DNA of 64,000 bases from Bradyrhizobium xenonodulans (lineage in GTDB: Bacteria; Pseudomonadota; Alphaproteobacteria; Rhizobiales; Xanthobacteraceae). Position 1 is the stretch's first letter. The number at the start of each line of letters is the position of its first letter. The notes beneath the pieces are model-generated. The model saw only the letters and a list, made by a program, of their open reading frames with translations. It ran no database searches and had not been told where the DNA came from. The stretch is taken from contig NZ_CP089391.1 in assembly GCF_027594865.1 (NCBI RefSeq), positions 1,022,501 through 1,086,500 of the forward strand, in the 5' to 3' direction. The position numbers were made by a program, and so were the translations under genes. This document shows, piece by piece, positions 35,429-43,993 of the stretch.

Positions 35429-35863
35429 TCAGTGCCCCGCGCGTGTCCAGGTCTCGCCGCCGCAGAGCGCGCCGACGCAGCCCTCGACCCGCAGCGAGTC
35501 CGCGCCCGTCACGCTGACGCTGCTCGCGTAGGTGCTGCCGTCGTCGGCATTGTAGATCTGGCCCGACCATTTGTTCGCCCCCGAAGGCTGCATGCCGCTG
35601 AACAGCGGCAGGCCGATCATCGGCCGCCTTGCGAGTGCGGGATTGGGATTCTTGCTGTCGGTGGCGGGCTGGCCGGTCGCGGTGTCATGGGGCTCGCGCA
35701 GCCAGACGACATTGCCGCAGATGCCGCCGCCGCATTTGCTGATCTTGACGCGGGCATCGCCCGCCTGGGTCAGCCAGATCCCGTCGGCGCTCTGTGCATG
35801 AGCGGCAGTCGCGCCAAGCAACGCAGCCAGGAGGACAGAGAGGATGGCGAATCTGCTGAACAT
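35429..35863 (-). CDS. DUF2147 family secreted protein
   Basis: 144 aa from the ATG at 35863. A signal peptide covers residues 1-23 (LLGATAAHA-QS). The family core follows: DGIWLTQAGDARVKISKCGGGICGNVVWLREP is visible in pieces across residues 27-58, and the last part is RVEGCVGALCGGETWTR. Two cysteine pairs suggest disulfides. DUF2147 proteins have a small beta-barrel and unknown function; some relatives are cell-envelope proteins. The gene converges with DUF3095, 4 bases apart. Confidence 0.85.
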   Translation of the reverse strand: MFSRFAILSVLLAALLGATAAHAQSADGIWLTQAGDARVKISKCGGGICGNVVWLREPHDTATGQPATDSKNPNPALARRPMIGLPLFSGMQPSGANKWSGQIYNADDGSTYASSVSVTGADSLRVEGCVGALCGGETWTRAGH

Positions 35864-35958
35864 GAAGAGTGCCCCAAAAATGGAGCGCCTCCATAGCAGC
35901 CCGGCAGGATAGTGCAACGCTGGATGGAATCACATTCTCGCGCTTATTTCGCCTGCGC

Positions 35959-37344
35959 TCATTTGCCCCAGCGTGCGAAGGCGACCGAGGCCGCGGTCGA
36001 AAGCCCGAACACGACCATTGCGCCGCCGACCAGCGCGAACAATGTCCAGGCCGGCGCCTGCGCCGTCATCAGGCCGATGCCACCGATCGCGACGATCAGC
36101 AGCCGTGCGGTGGAGGCGAGCACCGGACCGCCAACGCGCGCCGCGCCTTGCGAGGAGAAGTACAACGACACGCCGATGCCGAAGAACATGAAGGCAGGGC
36201 CCGCCCAGTGGAAATAGCTGTGCGCGGCCGCAGTGACGCCGGGATCGCTCGTGAACAGCGACACCCACAAAGCCGGGTCGAGCGCGATGACGAGGCCGAT
36301 CAGGCCGACGGTGATGCCGGAGGCCGCAGCCGCGGTCCAGGCCACACGCCGCGCGCGCTTGATATGGTCGGCGCCGACTGCCATGCCGACCATCGGCACC
36401 GAGGCGATGCCGAAGGCGAAAGTGATCGGGATCAGCAAGAATTCCAGCCGCGAGCCGATGCCGTAACCCGCGAGCATCTCGGTGCCGAAGGTCGCCAGGA
36501 TCTTCGTGAAGATGAGGATGGTGAGCACGGTCTGGAGCGGCGACAGGCAGGCGACCGCGCCGACTTTGAGAATGTCCAGGAACATAGCGCGTTCGAACTG
36601 AAACGCGCGGACCGCCAGCGGCAGCCGGCTGCGGCCGGACAGGAGATACCAGAGGAAGAAGATCGCGGCGCAAGTGAACGCGATCAGCTGGCCGGCGGCA
36701 ACACCCGGCATGCCGAATTGCTTCACGCCGAACAGGCCGAGCCCCAGCGTGCCGCCGAGCACGATCTGGAGCACGCTCGACCCGATCAGAATCATCGAAG
36801 GCAGGCGCATGTCGCCGGTGCCACGGATCACCGAGGCCAATGTGTTGACGAGCCAGATCGCGACCGCGCCGGAGAACAGCATCTGCGAATAGCCGCTGGC
36901 CTCCTCGAGCACACGCTCGCGTCCACCGAGCAGCATGAAGAACGAGCGGCCGAAAGCGAGCATCATCACCGTGAAGAACAGCCCGCCGCAGAGGCCGATG
37001 ATGGCGGCATGCATCGCCAGCGTCGCGGCGCGGTCACGATCCCCGGCGCCGAGCGCGCGGCTGATCGCCGACGACACGCCGCCGCCCATCGCGCCCGCGC
37101 TCATCATCTGCGTCAGCATCGCGAACGGAAACACCAGCGCGATCGCCGCGAGCGGGACGGTGCCGAGCCGGCCGATATAGGAGGTCTCGGCGATCGCAAC
37201 CAGCGTGCTGCCGACCATCGCGATCATGTTGGGGATCGCGAGCCGCAGCAGCGTCGGCAGGATCGGCGCCGTCAGAAGGCTGGCGATGGGGGAGGCGACC
37301 GGTGCGCGAGGCGGCGCGGCGTCTACAGGGGCGTCGATCGTCAT
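35959..37344 (-). CDS. MATE family multidrug efflux transporter
   Basis: 461 aa with about 12 hydrophobic segments. The N-terminal half has LLRLAIPNMIAMVGSTLVAIAET and GRLGTVPLAAIALVFP, the MATE pattern; the second half repeats it (LSPLQTVLTILIFTKILATFG). It would export cationic drugs or metabolites in exchange for H+ or Na+ across the inner membrane. No regulator is adjacent. Confidence 0.9.
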   Translation of the reverse strand: MTIDAPVDAAPPRAPVASPIASLLTAPILPTLLRLAIPNMIAMVGSTLVAIAETSYIGRLGTVPLAAIALVFPFAMLTQMMSAGAMGGGVSSAISRALGAGDRDRAATLAMHAAIIGLCGGLFFTVMMLAFGRSFFMLLGGRERVLEEASGYSQMLFSGAVAIWLVNTLASVIRGTGDMRLPSMILIGSSVLQIVLGGTLGLGLFGVKQFGMPGVAAGQLIAFTCAAIFFLWYLLSGRSRLPLAVRAFQFERAMFLDILKVGAVACLSPLQTVLTILIFTKILATFGTEMLAGYGIGSRLEFLLIPITFAFGIASVPMVGMAVGADHIKRARRVAWTAAAASGITVGLIGLVIALDPALWVSLFTSDPGVTAAAHSYFHWAGPAFMFFGIGVSLYFSSQGAARVGGPVLASTARLLIVAIGGIGLMTAQAPAWTLFALVGGAMVVFGLSTAASVAFARWGK

Positions 37345-37426
37345 GTCTCACCGGGCGGAATATTAGATGATGATCGACATTCTATATGGTGCGGTCATTC
37401 CGCGCAGCCCTCCCGTCACGCAGGGC

Positions 37427-37954
37427 TCACCACGGCAGGCCGCATAGGTCGATGGTGCCCAAGGTCGGCGCGCGGACGATGTTGAAGACGTAGGGCGCCA
37501 TGTGGGTGAAGCGGATCCGCCCCTCCGGCTGCTCGCAATAGACCTCGCCCTTGAAGGGCAGCCAGCTCCGGGTCTCGTAGAACGAAAAGTTGTGGGGCTC
37601 GCAGAACAGCAGCGCGAAGCGAACGGCCTCGTTGGCGCGCATGGTATGTACCGCCGCGTCGATCGCCACGGTCGCATAGCCGCGGCCGCGCCGGTCCTCC
37701 CGCGTGCAGACCCCGCCGATGCCGCCGACATGGACCTTCTGCCCATTCCAGATGACGGTGCGGAAATAGATGCCGACATGGCAGACGAGGCCGTCCTCCG
37801 GCGTCTCGATCAGCACGCGCAAATCGGCATTGGCCCATTTGACGTGAGCCCAGGGCTTGTCTGCGATCTGTTCCGGACCCCAGACCGCCTGATGCAACGG
37901 CTCCACGATCGGCCACGAAGCGTCGCCATTGAGGATGTCGATCTCGATGCTCAT
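37427..37954 (-). CDS. GNAT family N-acetyltransferase
   Basis: 175 aa. The acetyl-CoA loop appears as CTREDRRGRGYATVAIDAA near residue 85-103 (Q/RxxGxG/A type: RRGRGYA). VHVGGIGGVCT before it is the usual strand. The C-terminal half is variable. The acceptor substrate is unknown; it could modify an antibiotic, polyamine or protein. The region between it and sodB (37955-38136) shows no gene. Confidence 0.82.
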   Translation of the reverse strand: MSIEIDILNGDASWPIVEPLHQAVWGPEQIADKPWAHVKWANADLRVLIETPEDGLVCHVGIYFRTVIWNGQKVHVGGIGGVCTREDRRGRGYATVAIDAAVHTMRANEAVRFALLFCEPHNFSFYETRSWLPFKGEVYCEQPEGRIRFTHMAPYVFNIVRAPTLGTIDLCGLPW

Positions 37955-38136
37955 GGGAGCGTCCTTTGCAATTCTGCTCGGTAGCGCATTCGTTCTGTCA
38001 TAAGCGCCTCAAAGGCAATGATATTTTGCGGCGAACCGTCCGCTTGACCGACCGCCGCTTGCTGAGATGATTTTGTGCAATCAGGCCCCGCCAGCTCATC
38101 ACGCATTTGCGCAAATTGGCGGTATTTAACGGCGGC

Positions 38137-38161
38137 GGAACCTTCTATAAGAGTCCCCGTT
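38137..38161 (+). promoter_or_regulatory. EcfG-type promoter of sodB
   Basis: GGAAC (38137-38141), exactly 16 bases, CGTT (38158-38161), 34 bases before the sodB start codon. It is a perfect consensus match and would place this superoxide dismutase in the general stress regulon. Confidence 0.8.
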
Positions 38162-38195
38162 AAGCCAGTTCCCCATCAGTCGCGGACAACATCCC

Positions 38196-38792
38196 ATGAC
38201 CTTTACGCTGCCCCCCCTCCCTTACGCCTATGACGCCCTCGGCCAGTTCATGTCGAAGGAGACGCTGGAATTCCACCACGACAAGCATCATCAGGCCTAC
38301 GTCACCAACGGCAACAACGCGCTCAAGGGCACCGAATGGGAAGGCAAATCCCTTGAGGAGATCGTCAAGGGCTCGTTCGGCAAGAACCCCGCGGTGTTCA
38401 ACAACGCCGGTCAGCACTACAATCACATCCACTTCTGGAGCTGGATGAAGCCCAATGGCGGCGGCACCAAGCTGCCGGGCAAGCTCGAGAAGAAGATCAA
38501 CGAGGACCTCGGCGGCTTCGAGAAGTTCAAGACTGACTTCCAGGCGGCCGGCGTCGGCCAGTTCGGCTCGGGCTGGTGCTGGCTCCAGGTCAAGAACGGC
38601 AAGCTCGAGATCTCCAAGACCCCGAACGGCGAGAACCCGCTGGTGCACGGCGCCACGCCGATCCTCGGCTGCGACGTCTGGGAGCACTCCTACTACATCG
38701 ACTATCGCAACCGCCGTCCGGACTATCTGAAGGCGTTCGTCGAGAACCTCGTGAACTGGGAATACGTCGAGTCCCTGTTCGACAAGGCCTGA
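38196..38792 (+). CDS. sodB: Superoxide dismutase, Fe/Mn type
   Basis: 198 aa, the usual size. The metal ligands are H27 (LEFHHDKHH), H74 (NNAGQHYNH), D160 and H164 (DVWEHSYYIDY). QHYNHIHFW and the GSGWCWL stretch favour the Fe-type, though metal choice cannot be proven. It disproportionates superoxide in the cytoplasm; there is no signal peptide. It has its own promoter (38137) and terminator (38844). Confidence 0.95.
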   Translation: MTFTLPPLPYAYDALGQFMSKETLEFHHDKHHQAYVTNGNNALKGTEWEGKSLEEIVKGSFGKNPAVFNNAGQHYNHIHFWSWMKPNGGGTKLPGKLEKKINEDLGGFEKFKTDFQAAGVGQFGSGWCWLQVKNGKLEISKTPNGENPLVHGATPILGCDVWEHSYYIDYRNRRPDYLKAFVENLVNWEYVESLFDKA

Positions 38793-38843
38793 GGCCTCAC
38801 ACATTTCGGATTCGGCTTTTGCCGCTCCGGGATGACGGAATCG

Positions 38844-38873
38844 AAAAGGCGGTCGCGCGCGCGGCCGCCTTTT
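38844..38873 (+). terminator. Intrinsic terminator of sodB
   Basis: The stem AAAAGGCGG / CCGCCTTTT is followed by a T-run (TTTTT to 38874), a good rho-independent terminator 51 bases after the stop. Confidence 0.88.
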
Positions 38874-38905
38874 TGCTGTGCGGAATTGCCCTGCGCGGCG
38901 CGCGC

Positions 38906-39601
38906 ATGGGTCTGTCATCGTTCCGTTTGCATGGCGTCGTCGGCGCCCTTAATCAGGATGGGCATCACCCTCGAGCCGCCCCACACCCGTTGTCAGAACC
39001 TTCCCCGAAAAGTCCTGCGCCTGCCGAGGACGCGGAGTCCGAGCCGCGGCCGGGGCGCGTGCGCAAGCCGATCGGCTGGTCGACCATCATCATCGCAGCC
39101 TTGGTGGCGGTGAGCGCGGCGCTGGTCTGGCGGCGTGACGGCACCGGCGGCGTTCTCGACATCCTGACCCACGACCTCTCGCTGTTCGGCGGCATCCTGC
39201 CGCGCGTGCTCGCCGGCTGCCTGCTCGGGGCGTTCATCTCCGAAATCCTGCCGCACGAAAAAGTCTCGCGCTCGCTGGGGCCGAAATCGGGTCTGAAGGG
39301 GCTTTTGATCGGCACCGCCTTCGGCGCGATCCTGCCCGGCGGCCCCTTCACCGCCTATCCGGTGGCGAGCGCACTGCTCGCGGTCGGTGCCGATTTCGGC
39401 GCGACGATCGCGATGGTCGTGAGCTGGACCCTGATCGGTTATGGCCGTGCGGTGGCCTGGGAAATCCCGATCATGGGCACCGATTTCACACTGTGGCGGA
39501 TCCTGATCTCGCTGCCGCTGCCGGTGCTCGCCGGCGCGCTCGGCCGCTTCGTCTATGTACGGCTCTATCCGACACAAGCCGCGAAGGACGACGAGAGTTG
39601 A
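38906..39601 (+). CDS. Permease half, DUF318/YraQ-like, first of a split pair
   Basis: 231 aa from the ATG at 38906; the start is uncertain because the first ~55 residues are polar and family homology begins near VRKPIGWST, so a GTG or TTG start further in is possible. It has about four to five membrane segments and the family motif LPGGPFTAYPVASALL near residue 155. Full-length YraQ-type permeases are around 300 aa with two such halves; here the second half is the next gene, which overlaps by 4 bases. The transported substrate is unknown. Confidence 0.75.
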   Translation: MGLSSFRLHGVVGALNQDGHHPRAAPHPLSEPSPKSPAPAEDAESEPRPGRVRKPIGWSTIIIAALVAVSAALVWRRDGTGGVLDILTHDLSLFGGILPRVLAGCLLGAFISEILPHEKVSRSLGPKSGLKGLLIGTAFGAILPGGPFTAYPVASALLAVGADFGATIAMVVSWTLIGYGRAVAWEIPIMGTDFTLWRILISLPLPVLAGALGRFVYVRLYPTQAAKDDES

Positions 39602-40098
39602 GCGCGGCGCTTTTCATCGACATCCTGCTGTGGGGCTCGGTGTTCGGCGTCGGCCTGATCGCCTTCCGCCGCGGCCCTCCCGTGTTCAAGGCCTCGCTGC
39701 GCGAAGGCTCGATGGACTTCATCAACATCGTGCCGCGGATCGCGCTGGGCGTGATCGGCTCCGGCTACATCGCCGCCATCATCCCGCAGGAGGTGATCAC
39801 CGGCTGGCTCGGCCCGAACAGCGGCTGGCCCGGTGTTGCGACCGCCGTGGTCGCCGGTGCCGCCACGCCCGGCGGCCCGGTGATCGGCTTCTCCATTGGG
39901 ACGGTGGCGCTGAAGTCCGGCGGCGGGGTGCCGCAGGTGGTCGCCTATGTCGTCGCCTGGGCGCTGTTCGCCTTCCAGCGGGTGATTTTGTGGGAAATCC
40001 CGTTCATGCCGGCCCGCTTCGTCTGGTTCCGTTGCGCCGTCTCGATCCCGTTCCCGTTCGTGGCGGCCGCCATCGCGATGGTGATCGGCAAGCCTTGA
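39598..40098 (+). CDS. Permease half, DUF318/YraQ-like, second of a split pair, TTG start
   Basis: 166 aa. The start is the TTG at 39598, inside TTGA, so it overlaps the stop codon of the first half. GACGAGAG lies just upstream as a ribosome site, and no ATG or GTG fits the family start. It has four predicted membrane segments and the matching motif ATPGGPVIGFSIG near residue 98, the counterpart of LPGGPFTAYPVA in the first half. The two products probably assemble as one transporter. Confidence 0.8.
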   Translation: MSAALFIDILLWGSVFGVGLIAFRRGPPVFKASLREGSMDFINIVPRIALGVIGSGYIAAIIPQEVITGWLGPNSGWPGVATAVVAGAATPGGPVIGFSIGTVALKSGGGVPQVVAYVVAWALFAFQRVILWEIPFMPARFVWFRCAVSIPFPFVAAAIAMVIGKP

Positions 40099-40118
40099 GC
40101 CGGCCGTGGACAGGCGTA

Positions 40119-40135
40119 ATGTTATAATATAACGT
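40119..40135. promoter_or_regulatory. Zur box overlapping a TATAAT -10 element
   Basis: GTTATAATATAAC (40121-40133) is a perfect palindrome about a central A, set in AAT...GT. It matches the Zur operator core known in proteobacteria (TGTTATANTATAAC). A perfect TATAAT (40123-40128) lies inside it, so zinc-loaded Zur would block RNA polymerase directly. No good -35 is visible at standard spacing. The first gene of the operon starts 8 bases later. Confidence 0.82.
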
Positions 40136-40142
40136 CCTTGGC

Positions 40143-40391
40143 ATGGTTCCCGCCGCGTCCCACGCCCATCATCACGACCATGCGCATGACCACTCCCACG
40201 GTCATTCCCACGACCATGAGCATTCGCACGGGCACGACCACACCCACGCCCATGTCCACGATGCTGCCTCGCCGCATCCCGCCCAAGACGCGCCCTGGTC
40301 GATCCTGCGCATGACCTTGGCGGCCCGCCTGTCGGCCGCGATGGCCGTCTGCGCCGTGCTCTGGGGCATCGTCTGGCTGGCGATGAGGTGA
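40143..40391 (+). CDS. Small His-rich single-pass membrane protein, first gene of zinc operon
   Basis: 82 aa. Residues 7-45 are a His/Asp tract (about 17 His), then a Pro-rich linker, then one hydrophobic segment (residues about 60-79) near the C-terminus. A His-rich cytoplasmic or periplasmic tail on a membrane anchor suits binding or buffering of zinc next to the ABC transporter. The ATG follows the -10 element by only 14 bases, so the transcript may have an ultra-short leader or none. No named family recognised. Confidence 0.72.
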   Translation: MVPAASHAHHHDHAHDHSHGHSHDHEHSHGHDHTHAHVHDAASPHPAQDAPWSILRMTLAARLSAAMAVCAVLWGIVWLAMR

Positions 40392-40393
40392 CC

Positions 40394-41149
40394 ATGGCAC
40401 AGCTGGCATTTCACAACGTCACGCTCGGCTATGATCGCCATCCGGCCGTGCACCACCTCAACGGCGAAGTCGCAGCCGGTGCGCTGGTCGCCGTGATCGG
40501 CCCGAACGGCGCCGGCAAGTCGACGCTGCTGCGCGGCATCGTCGGCATTCTCCGCCCGCTTGACGGCAGCATTCATCTCGGCGGGCTCGACAGCAGGGAT
40601 ATCGCCTATCTGCCGCAGAGCGCGGAAATCGACCGCAGCTTCCCGATCTCGGTGTTCGATTTCGTCGGCACCGGGCTGTGGCGCGACGCCGGCCTGTTCG
40701 GCGGCATCGGCAAGGCCGCGCGCGAAAAGATTCTTCGCGCGATCGCGTCCGTGGGTCTCAATGGCTTCGAGAACCGGCCGATCGGCACGCTCTCGGGCGG
40801 CCAGATGCAGCGCGTGCTGTTCGCACGCGTGCTGCTCCAGGATGCGCGCCTGATCGTGCTCGACGAGCCCTTCAACGCCATCGACAGCAAGACCACGACT
40901 GACCTGCTCGCGCTGGTGAAGCACTGGCATGGCGAGGGCCGCACCGTGCTCGCCGCGCTCCACGACATGGAGATGGTGCGCAACCATTTCAGCGAGACGC
41001 TGGTGCTGGCGCGCGGTCCCGTGGCGTGGGGGCCGACGGCTGAGGTGCTGACGCCGGAAAATCTGCTGGTCGCGATGCGCATGTGCGAAGCCTTCGACGA
41101 CAGCGCGGCGGCCTGCGCGGCCGACGATTCCCGCTCGCGGGCGGCGTGA
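40394..41149 (+). CDS. znuC: Zinc/manganese ABC transporter ATP-binding protein
   Basis: 251 aa from the ATG at 40394, with GAGG 5 bases upstream; a GTG at 40388 is an alternative. Walker A is GPNGAGKST at about residues 36-44, the signature is LSGGQMQRV near 134, and Walker B is LIVLDEPFNAID near 155. It powers import by the permease and binding protein encoded next. The symbol rests on family plus the Zur box; family alone would also allow manganese. Confidence 0.88.
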   Translation: MAQLAFHNVTLGYDRHPAVHHLNGEVAAGALVAVIGPNGAGKSTLLRGIVGILRPLDGSIHLGGLDSRDIAYLPQSAEIDRSFPISVFDFVGTGLWRDAGLFGGIGKAAREKILRAIASVGLNGFENRPIGTLSGGQMQRVLFARVLLQDARLIVLDEPFNAIDSKTTTDLLALVKHWHGEGRTVLAALHDMEMVRNHFSETLVLARGPVAWGPTAEVLTPENLLVAMRMCEAFDDSAAACAADDSRSRAA

Positions 41150-41155
41150 TCTCCG

Positions 41156-42025
41156 ATGATCCATGACGCGCTGATCGGTCCGTTCACCGAATTCGAGTTC
41201 ATGCGGCGGGCGCTTGCCGCCGTGATCGCGCTGTCGCTTGCGGGCGCGCCGATCGGCGTATTTCTGATGCTGCGGCGGATGAGTCTCGTCGGCGATGCCA
41301 TGGCGCATGCGATCCTGCCCGGCGCGGCGGTCGGCTTCCTGCTGTCAGGCCTCAATTTGTTCGCGATGACGGCCGGCGGCCTGATTGCCGGCTTTGCCGT
41401 GGCGATCCTCGCCGGCGTCGTCGCGCGCTCGACCGGGCTGAAGGAGGATGCTTCGCTCGCGACCTTCTATCTGGCCTCGCTGGCGCTGGGCGTCACCATC
41501 GTCTCGATCAAGGGCACCAATATCGACCTGTTGCACGTGCTGTTCGGCAACATCCTCGCGATGGACGACCAGACGCTGCTGGTTGTGGCCTTCAATGCCA
41601 CCGTGACGCTGCTCGTGCTCGCAGTGATCTACCGCCCGTTGGTAATCGAGAGCGTCGATCCCCTGTTCCTGCGCACCGTCAGCCGCGCCGGCGGCCCCGC
41701 GCATCTCGCCTTTCTCGCGCTCGTCGTCATCAACCTCGTCAACGGCTTTCAGGCGCTCGGCACATTGCTCGCGGTTGGCCTGATGATCCTGCCGGCGGGC
41801 ATTGCACGGTTCTGGTCGCGCGATCTCACCGTCATGATCTGTATCGCGGTCGCCGCCGCCGCTCTCTCGGGCTATGCCGGTCTTGTGCTGTCGTTCCAGA
41901 CCCGCGTGCCGTCGGGCCCGGCGATCATTCTCGTGGCGACCGTGATCTATATCGTCTCCGTTCTGTTCGGCCGCGTCGGCGGGATCGTCCGGCAGCTGTT
42001 TCCCGGCCGGCATCTGGAAGCGTGA
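41156..42025 (+). CDS. znuB: Zinc/manganese ABC transporter permease
   Basis: 289 aa, about eight membrane segments, ABC-3 (ZnuB/MntB) family. LVGDAMAHAILPGAAVGFLLSG is the conserved coupling region near residue 45, and NGFQALGTLLAVGLMILPA near 195. It begins 6 bases after the ATPase gene stop and ends 6 bases before the binding protein gene, a tight operon. Confidence 0.88.
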   Translation: MIHDALIGPFTEFEFMRRALAAVIALSLAGAPIGVFLMLRRMSLVGDAMAHAILPGAAVGFLLSGLNLFAMTAGGLIAGFAVAILAGVVARSTGLKEDASLATFYLASLALGVTIVSIKGTNIDLLHVLFGNILAMDDQTLLVVAFNATVTLLVLAVIYRPLVIESVDPLFLRTVSRAGGPAHLAFLALVVINLVNGFQALGTLLAVGLMILPAGIARFWSRDLTVMICIAVAAAALSGYAGLVLSFQTRVPSGPAIILVATVIYIVSVLFGRVGGIVRQLFPGRHLEA

Positions 42026-42031
42026 CGGGCG

Positions 42032-42895
42032 ATGCGCTTCCTTCTGCTCTCCGTCCTGCTGATGATCGCCTCGCCGCTGCATGCCGCGGAGCGGCTCAAT
42101 GTCGTCGCGAGCTTCTCGATCCTGGCCGATTTCGTCCGCAATGTCGGTGGTGACAGGATCAACCTGACCACGCTGGTCGGCGCTGACAGCGACGTCCACG
42201 TCTATGCGCCGGCGCCTGGCGATGCGAAGCGGATCGCGGAGGCAAAGCTCGTCATCGTCAACGGCCTTGGCCTCGAGGGCTGGCTGCCGCGCCTCGTGCA
42301 GTCCGCAGGCAGCAAGGCGCAGGTGGTGACCGCGAGCGTCGGCATCGCGCCGCTGAAACTCAGCTCCGCCGCCGATCCCCATGCCTGGCAGTCCGTCCCC
42401 AATGCCAGGGTCTACGTGACCGACATCGCCAATGCGCTGGCCGCGTCCGCTCCCGATGACGCGGAGTTCTTTCGCGCCCAGGCCAACGCTTATCTGGAAA
42501 AGCTCGAAACGCTGGACCGCGAGGTCCGCGACGCCGTGTCTAAAATACCCCTGGAACGGCGCAAGGTGATCTCGACCCACGACGCCTTCGGCTATTTCGC
42601 CGCCGAGTACGGCGTCCAGTTCGTGGCCCCCCTGGGCGTCTCGACCGAAACCGAGCCTAGCGCGCGGGACATCGCGGCCATCATCGGCCAGATCAAGGCC
42701 CAAAAAATCCCGGCGGTATTTCTGGAAAATATTAGCGACGACCGGCTGATCCGGCGGATCGCGGCCGAGACCGGCGCAAAAGTCGGCGGGACCTTGATTT
42801 CGGACGGCTTGACCGGCGAAAAGGGGCCTGCACCCACTTACATTGATATGGTCAGGCACAATATAAAGGCCCTGACCAGCGCGCTTGACCATTAG
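42032..42895 (+). CDS. znuA: Metal ABC transporter periplasmic binding protein (ZnuA/TroA family)
   Basis: 287 aa with a Sec signal peptide (residues 1-18, ending LHA). Probable metal ligands are H56 (DVHVYAPAPGD), H117 (DPHAW), H183 (STHDAFGYF) and D258 (ISDGL), the three-His one-Asp set shared by zinc- and manganese-binding proteins. It lacks the charged His-rich loop of many ZnuA proteins, so metal choice is not decided by sequence; the Zur box favours zinc. The upstream His-rich membrane protein may take over the role of that loop, which is speculation. Confidence 0.85.
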   Translation: MRFLLLSVLLMIASPLHAAERLNVVASFSILADFVRNVGGDRINLTTLVGADSDVHVYAPAPGDAKRIAEAKLVIVNGLGLEGWLPRLVQSAGSKAQVVTASVGIAPLKLSSAADPHAWQSVPNARVYVTDIANALAASAPDDAEFFRAQANAYLEKLETLDREVRDAVSKIPLERRKVISTHDAFGYFAAEYGVQFVAPLGVSTETEPSARDIAAIIGQIKAQKIPAVFLENISDDRLIRRIAAETGAKVGGTLISDGLTGEKGPAPTYIDMVRHNIKALTSALDH

Positions 42896-42949
42896 GGCAG
42901 GGGCCACCCCGCCTCGCGTCGCGCGAAAAGCCCGAAGTCCGGAGTTGTT

Positions 42950-43993
42950 ATGTCTGAAGCGACTGCCCAGAAAATTCCCGTGACCGTCCTGACCGGCTAT
43001 CTCGGTGCCGGCAAGACCACGCTCTTGAACCGCATCCTGTCGGAAAACCACGGCAAGAAATACGCCGTCATCGTCAACGAGTTCGGCGAGATCGGCATCG
43101 ACAACGACCTCATCATCGGCGCCGATGAGGAAGTGTTCGAGATGAACAACGGTTGCATCTGCTGCACCGTGCGCGGCGACCTCGTCCGCATCATGGACGG
43201 CTTGATGAAACGCAAGGGCAAGTTCGACGCCATCATCGTCGAGACCACCGGCCTTGCCGATCCTGCGCCGGTCGCCCAGACCTTCTTCGTCGACGAGGAC
43301 GTGCAGAAGAACGCGCGCCTCGATGCGGTGGTCACGGTCGCCGACGCCAAATGGCTGTCCGACCGTTTGAAGGATGCGCCCGAGGCCAAGAACCAGATCG
43401 CCTTTGCCGATGTCATCGTGCTGAACAAGACCGATCTCGTCACCAAGCCCGAGCTTGCCGAGGTCGAGGCCCGCATCCGCGGCATCAACCCTTATGCGAA
43501 ACTCCATCGCACCGAGCGCTGCTCGGTGGCGCTCGCCGACGTGCTCGACCGCGGCGCTTTCGATCTCGACCGCATCCTCGACATCGAGCCGGACTTCCTG
43601 AATGCCGATGATCATGACCACGACCATGATCATCACGACCACGATCATCACCACCACCATGATCACGGCCACGGCCTGAAGCATTATCACGACGAGGACA
43701 TGCAGTCGCTCTCGCTCAAGACCGACAAGCCGCTCGATCCGAACGTGTTCATGCCCTGGCTCCAGAACCTGGTGCAGGTTGAAGGCGGCAAGATCCTGCG
43801 CTCCAAGGGCATCCTCGCCTTCCACGACGACGACGACCGCTACGTCTTCCAGGGCGTCCACATGATGCTGGAGGGCAACCACCAGCGGAAGTGGAAGGAC
43901 GGCGAGCCGCGCGAGAGCCGCCTCGTCTTCATCGGCCGCGAATTGCCGGAAAAGGCCATTCGCGAGGGCTTTGAGAGCTGCATCGTCGCGTGA
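42950..43993 (+). CDS. COG0523 GTPase (CobW/ZigA-like metallochaperone)
   Basis: 347 aa. Walker A is GYLGAGKTT at residues 17-25, the metal motif is C69-I-C71-C72 (NGCICCTVRGD), the G-domain NKTD lies near 163, and a His/Asp-rich tract runs at about residues 220-245. The C-terminal CobW domain ends the protein. Such G3E GTPases deliver zinc (or cobalt) to client enzymes, chiefly in zinc shortage. It follows the zinc importer by 54 bases without its own Zur box, so it is probably in the same transcript. Confidence 0.92.
   Translation: MSEATAQKIPVTVLTGYLGAGKTTLLNRILSENHGKKYAVIVNEFGEIGIDNDLIIGADEEVFEMNNGCICCTVRGDLVRIMDGLMKRKGKFDAIIVETTGLADPAPVAQTFFVDEDVQKNARLDAVVTVADAKWLSDRLKDAPEAKNQIAFADVIVLNKTDLVTKPELAEVEARIRGINPYAKLHRTERCSVALADVLDRGAFDLDRILDIEPDFLNADDHDHDHDHHDHDHHHHHDHGHGLKHYHDEDMQSLSLKTDKPLDPNVFMPWLQNLVQVEGGKILRSKGILAFHDDDDRYVFQGVHMMLEGNHQRKWKDGEPRESRLVFIGRELPEKAIREGFESCIVA

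Noticed and set aside
43600..43680. CAT/GAC-rich tract as a simple tandem repeat or CRISPR-like array
   Set aside because: It is the His/Asp codon tract of the COG0523 GTPase; the same holds for 40150-40260 and 56145-56290.
41345..43882. 845-codon minus-strand open frame across the zinc operon
   Set aside because: It is antisense to four well-supported metal transport genes and has no recognisable domain; the His codons of the sense strand read as Val/Met runs.
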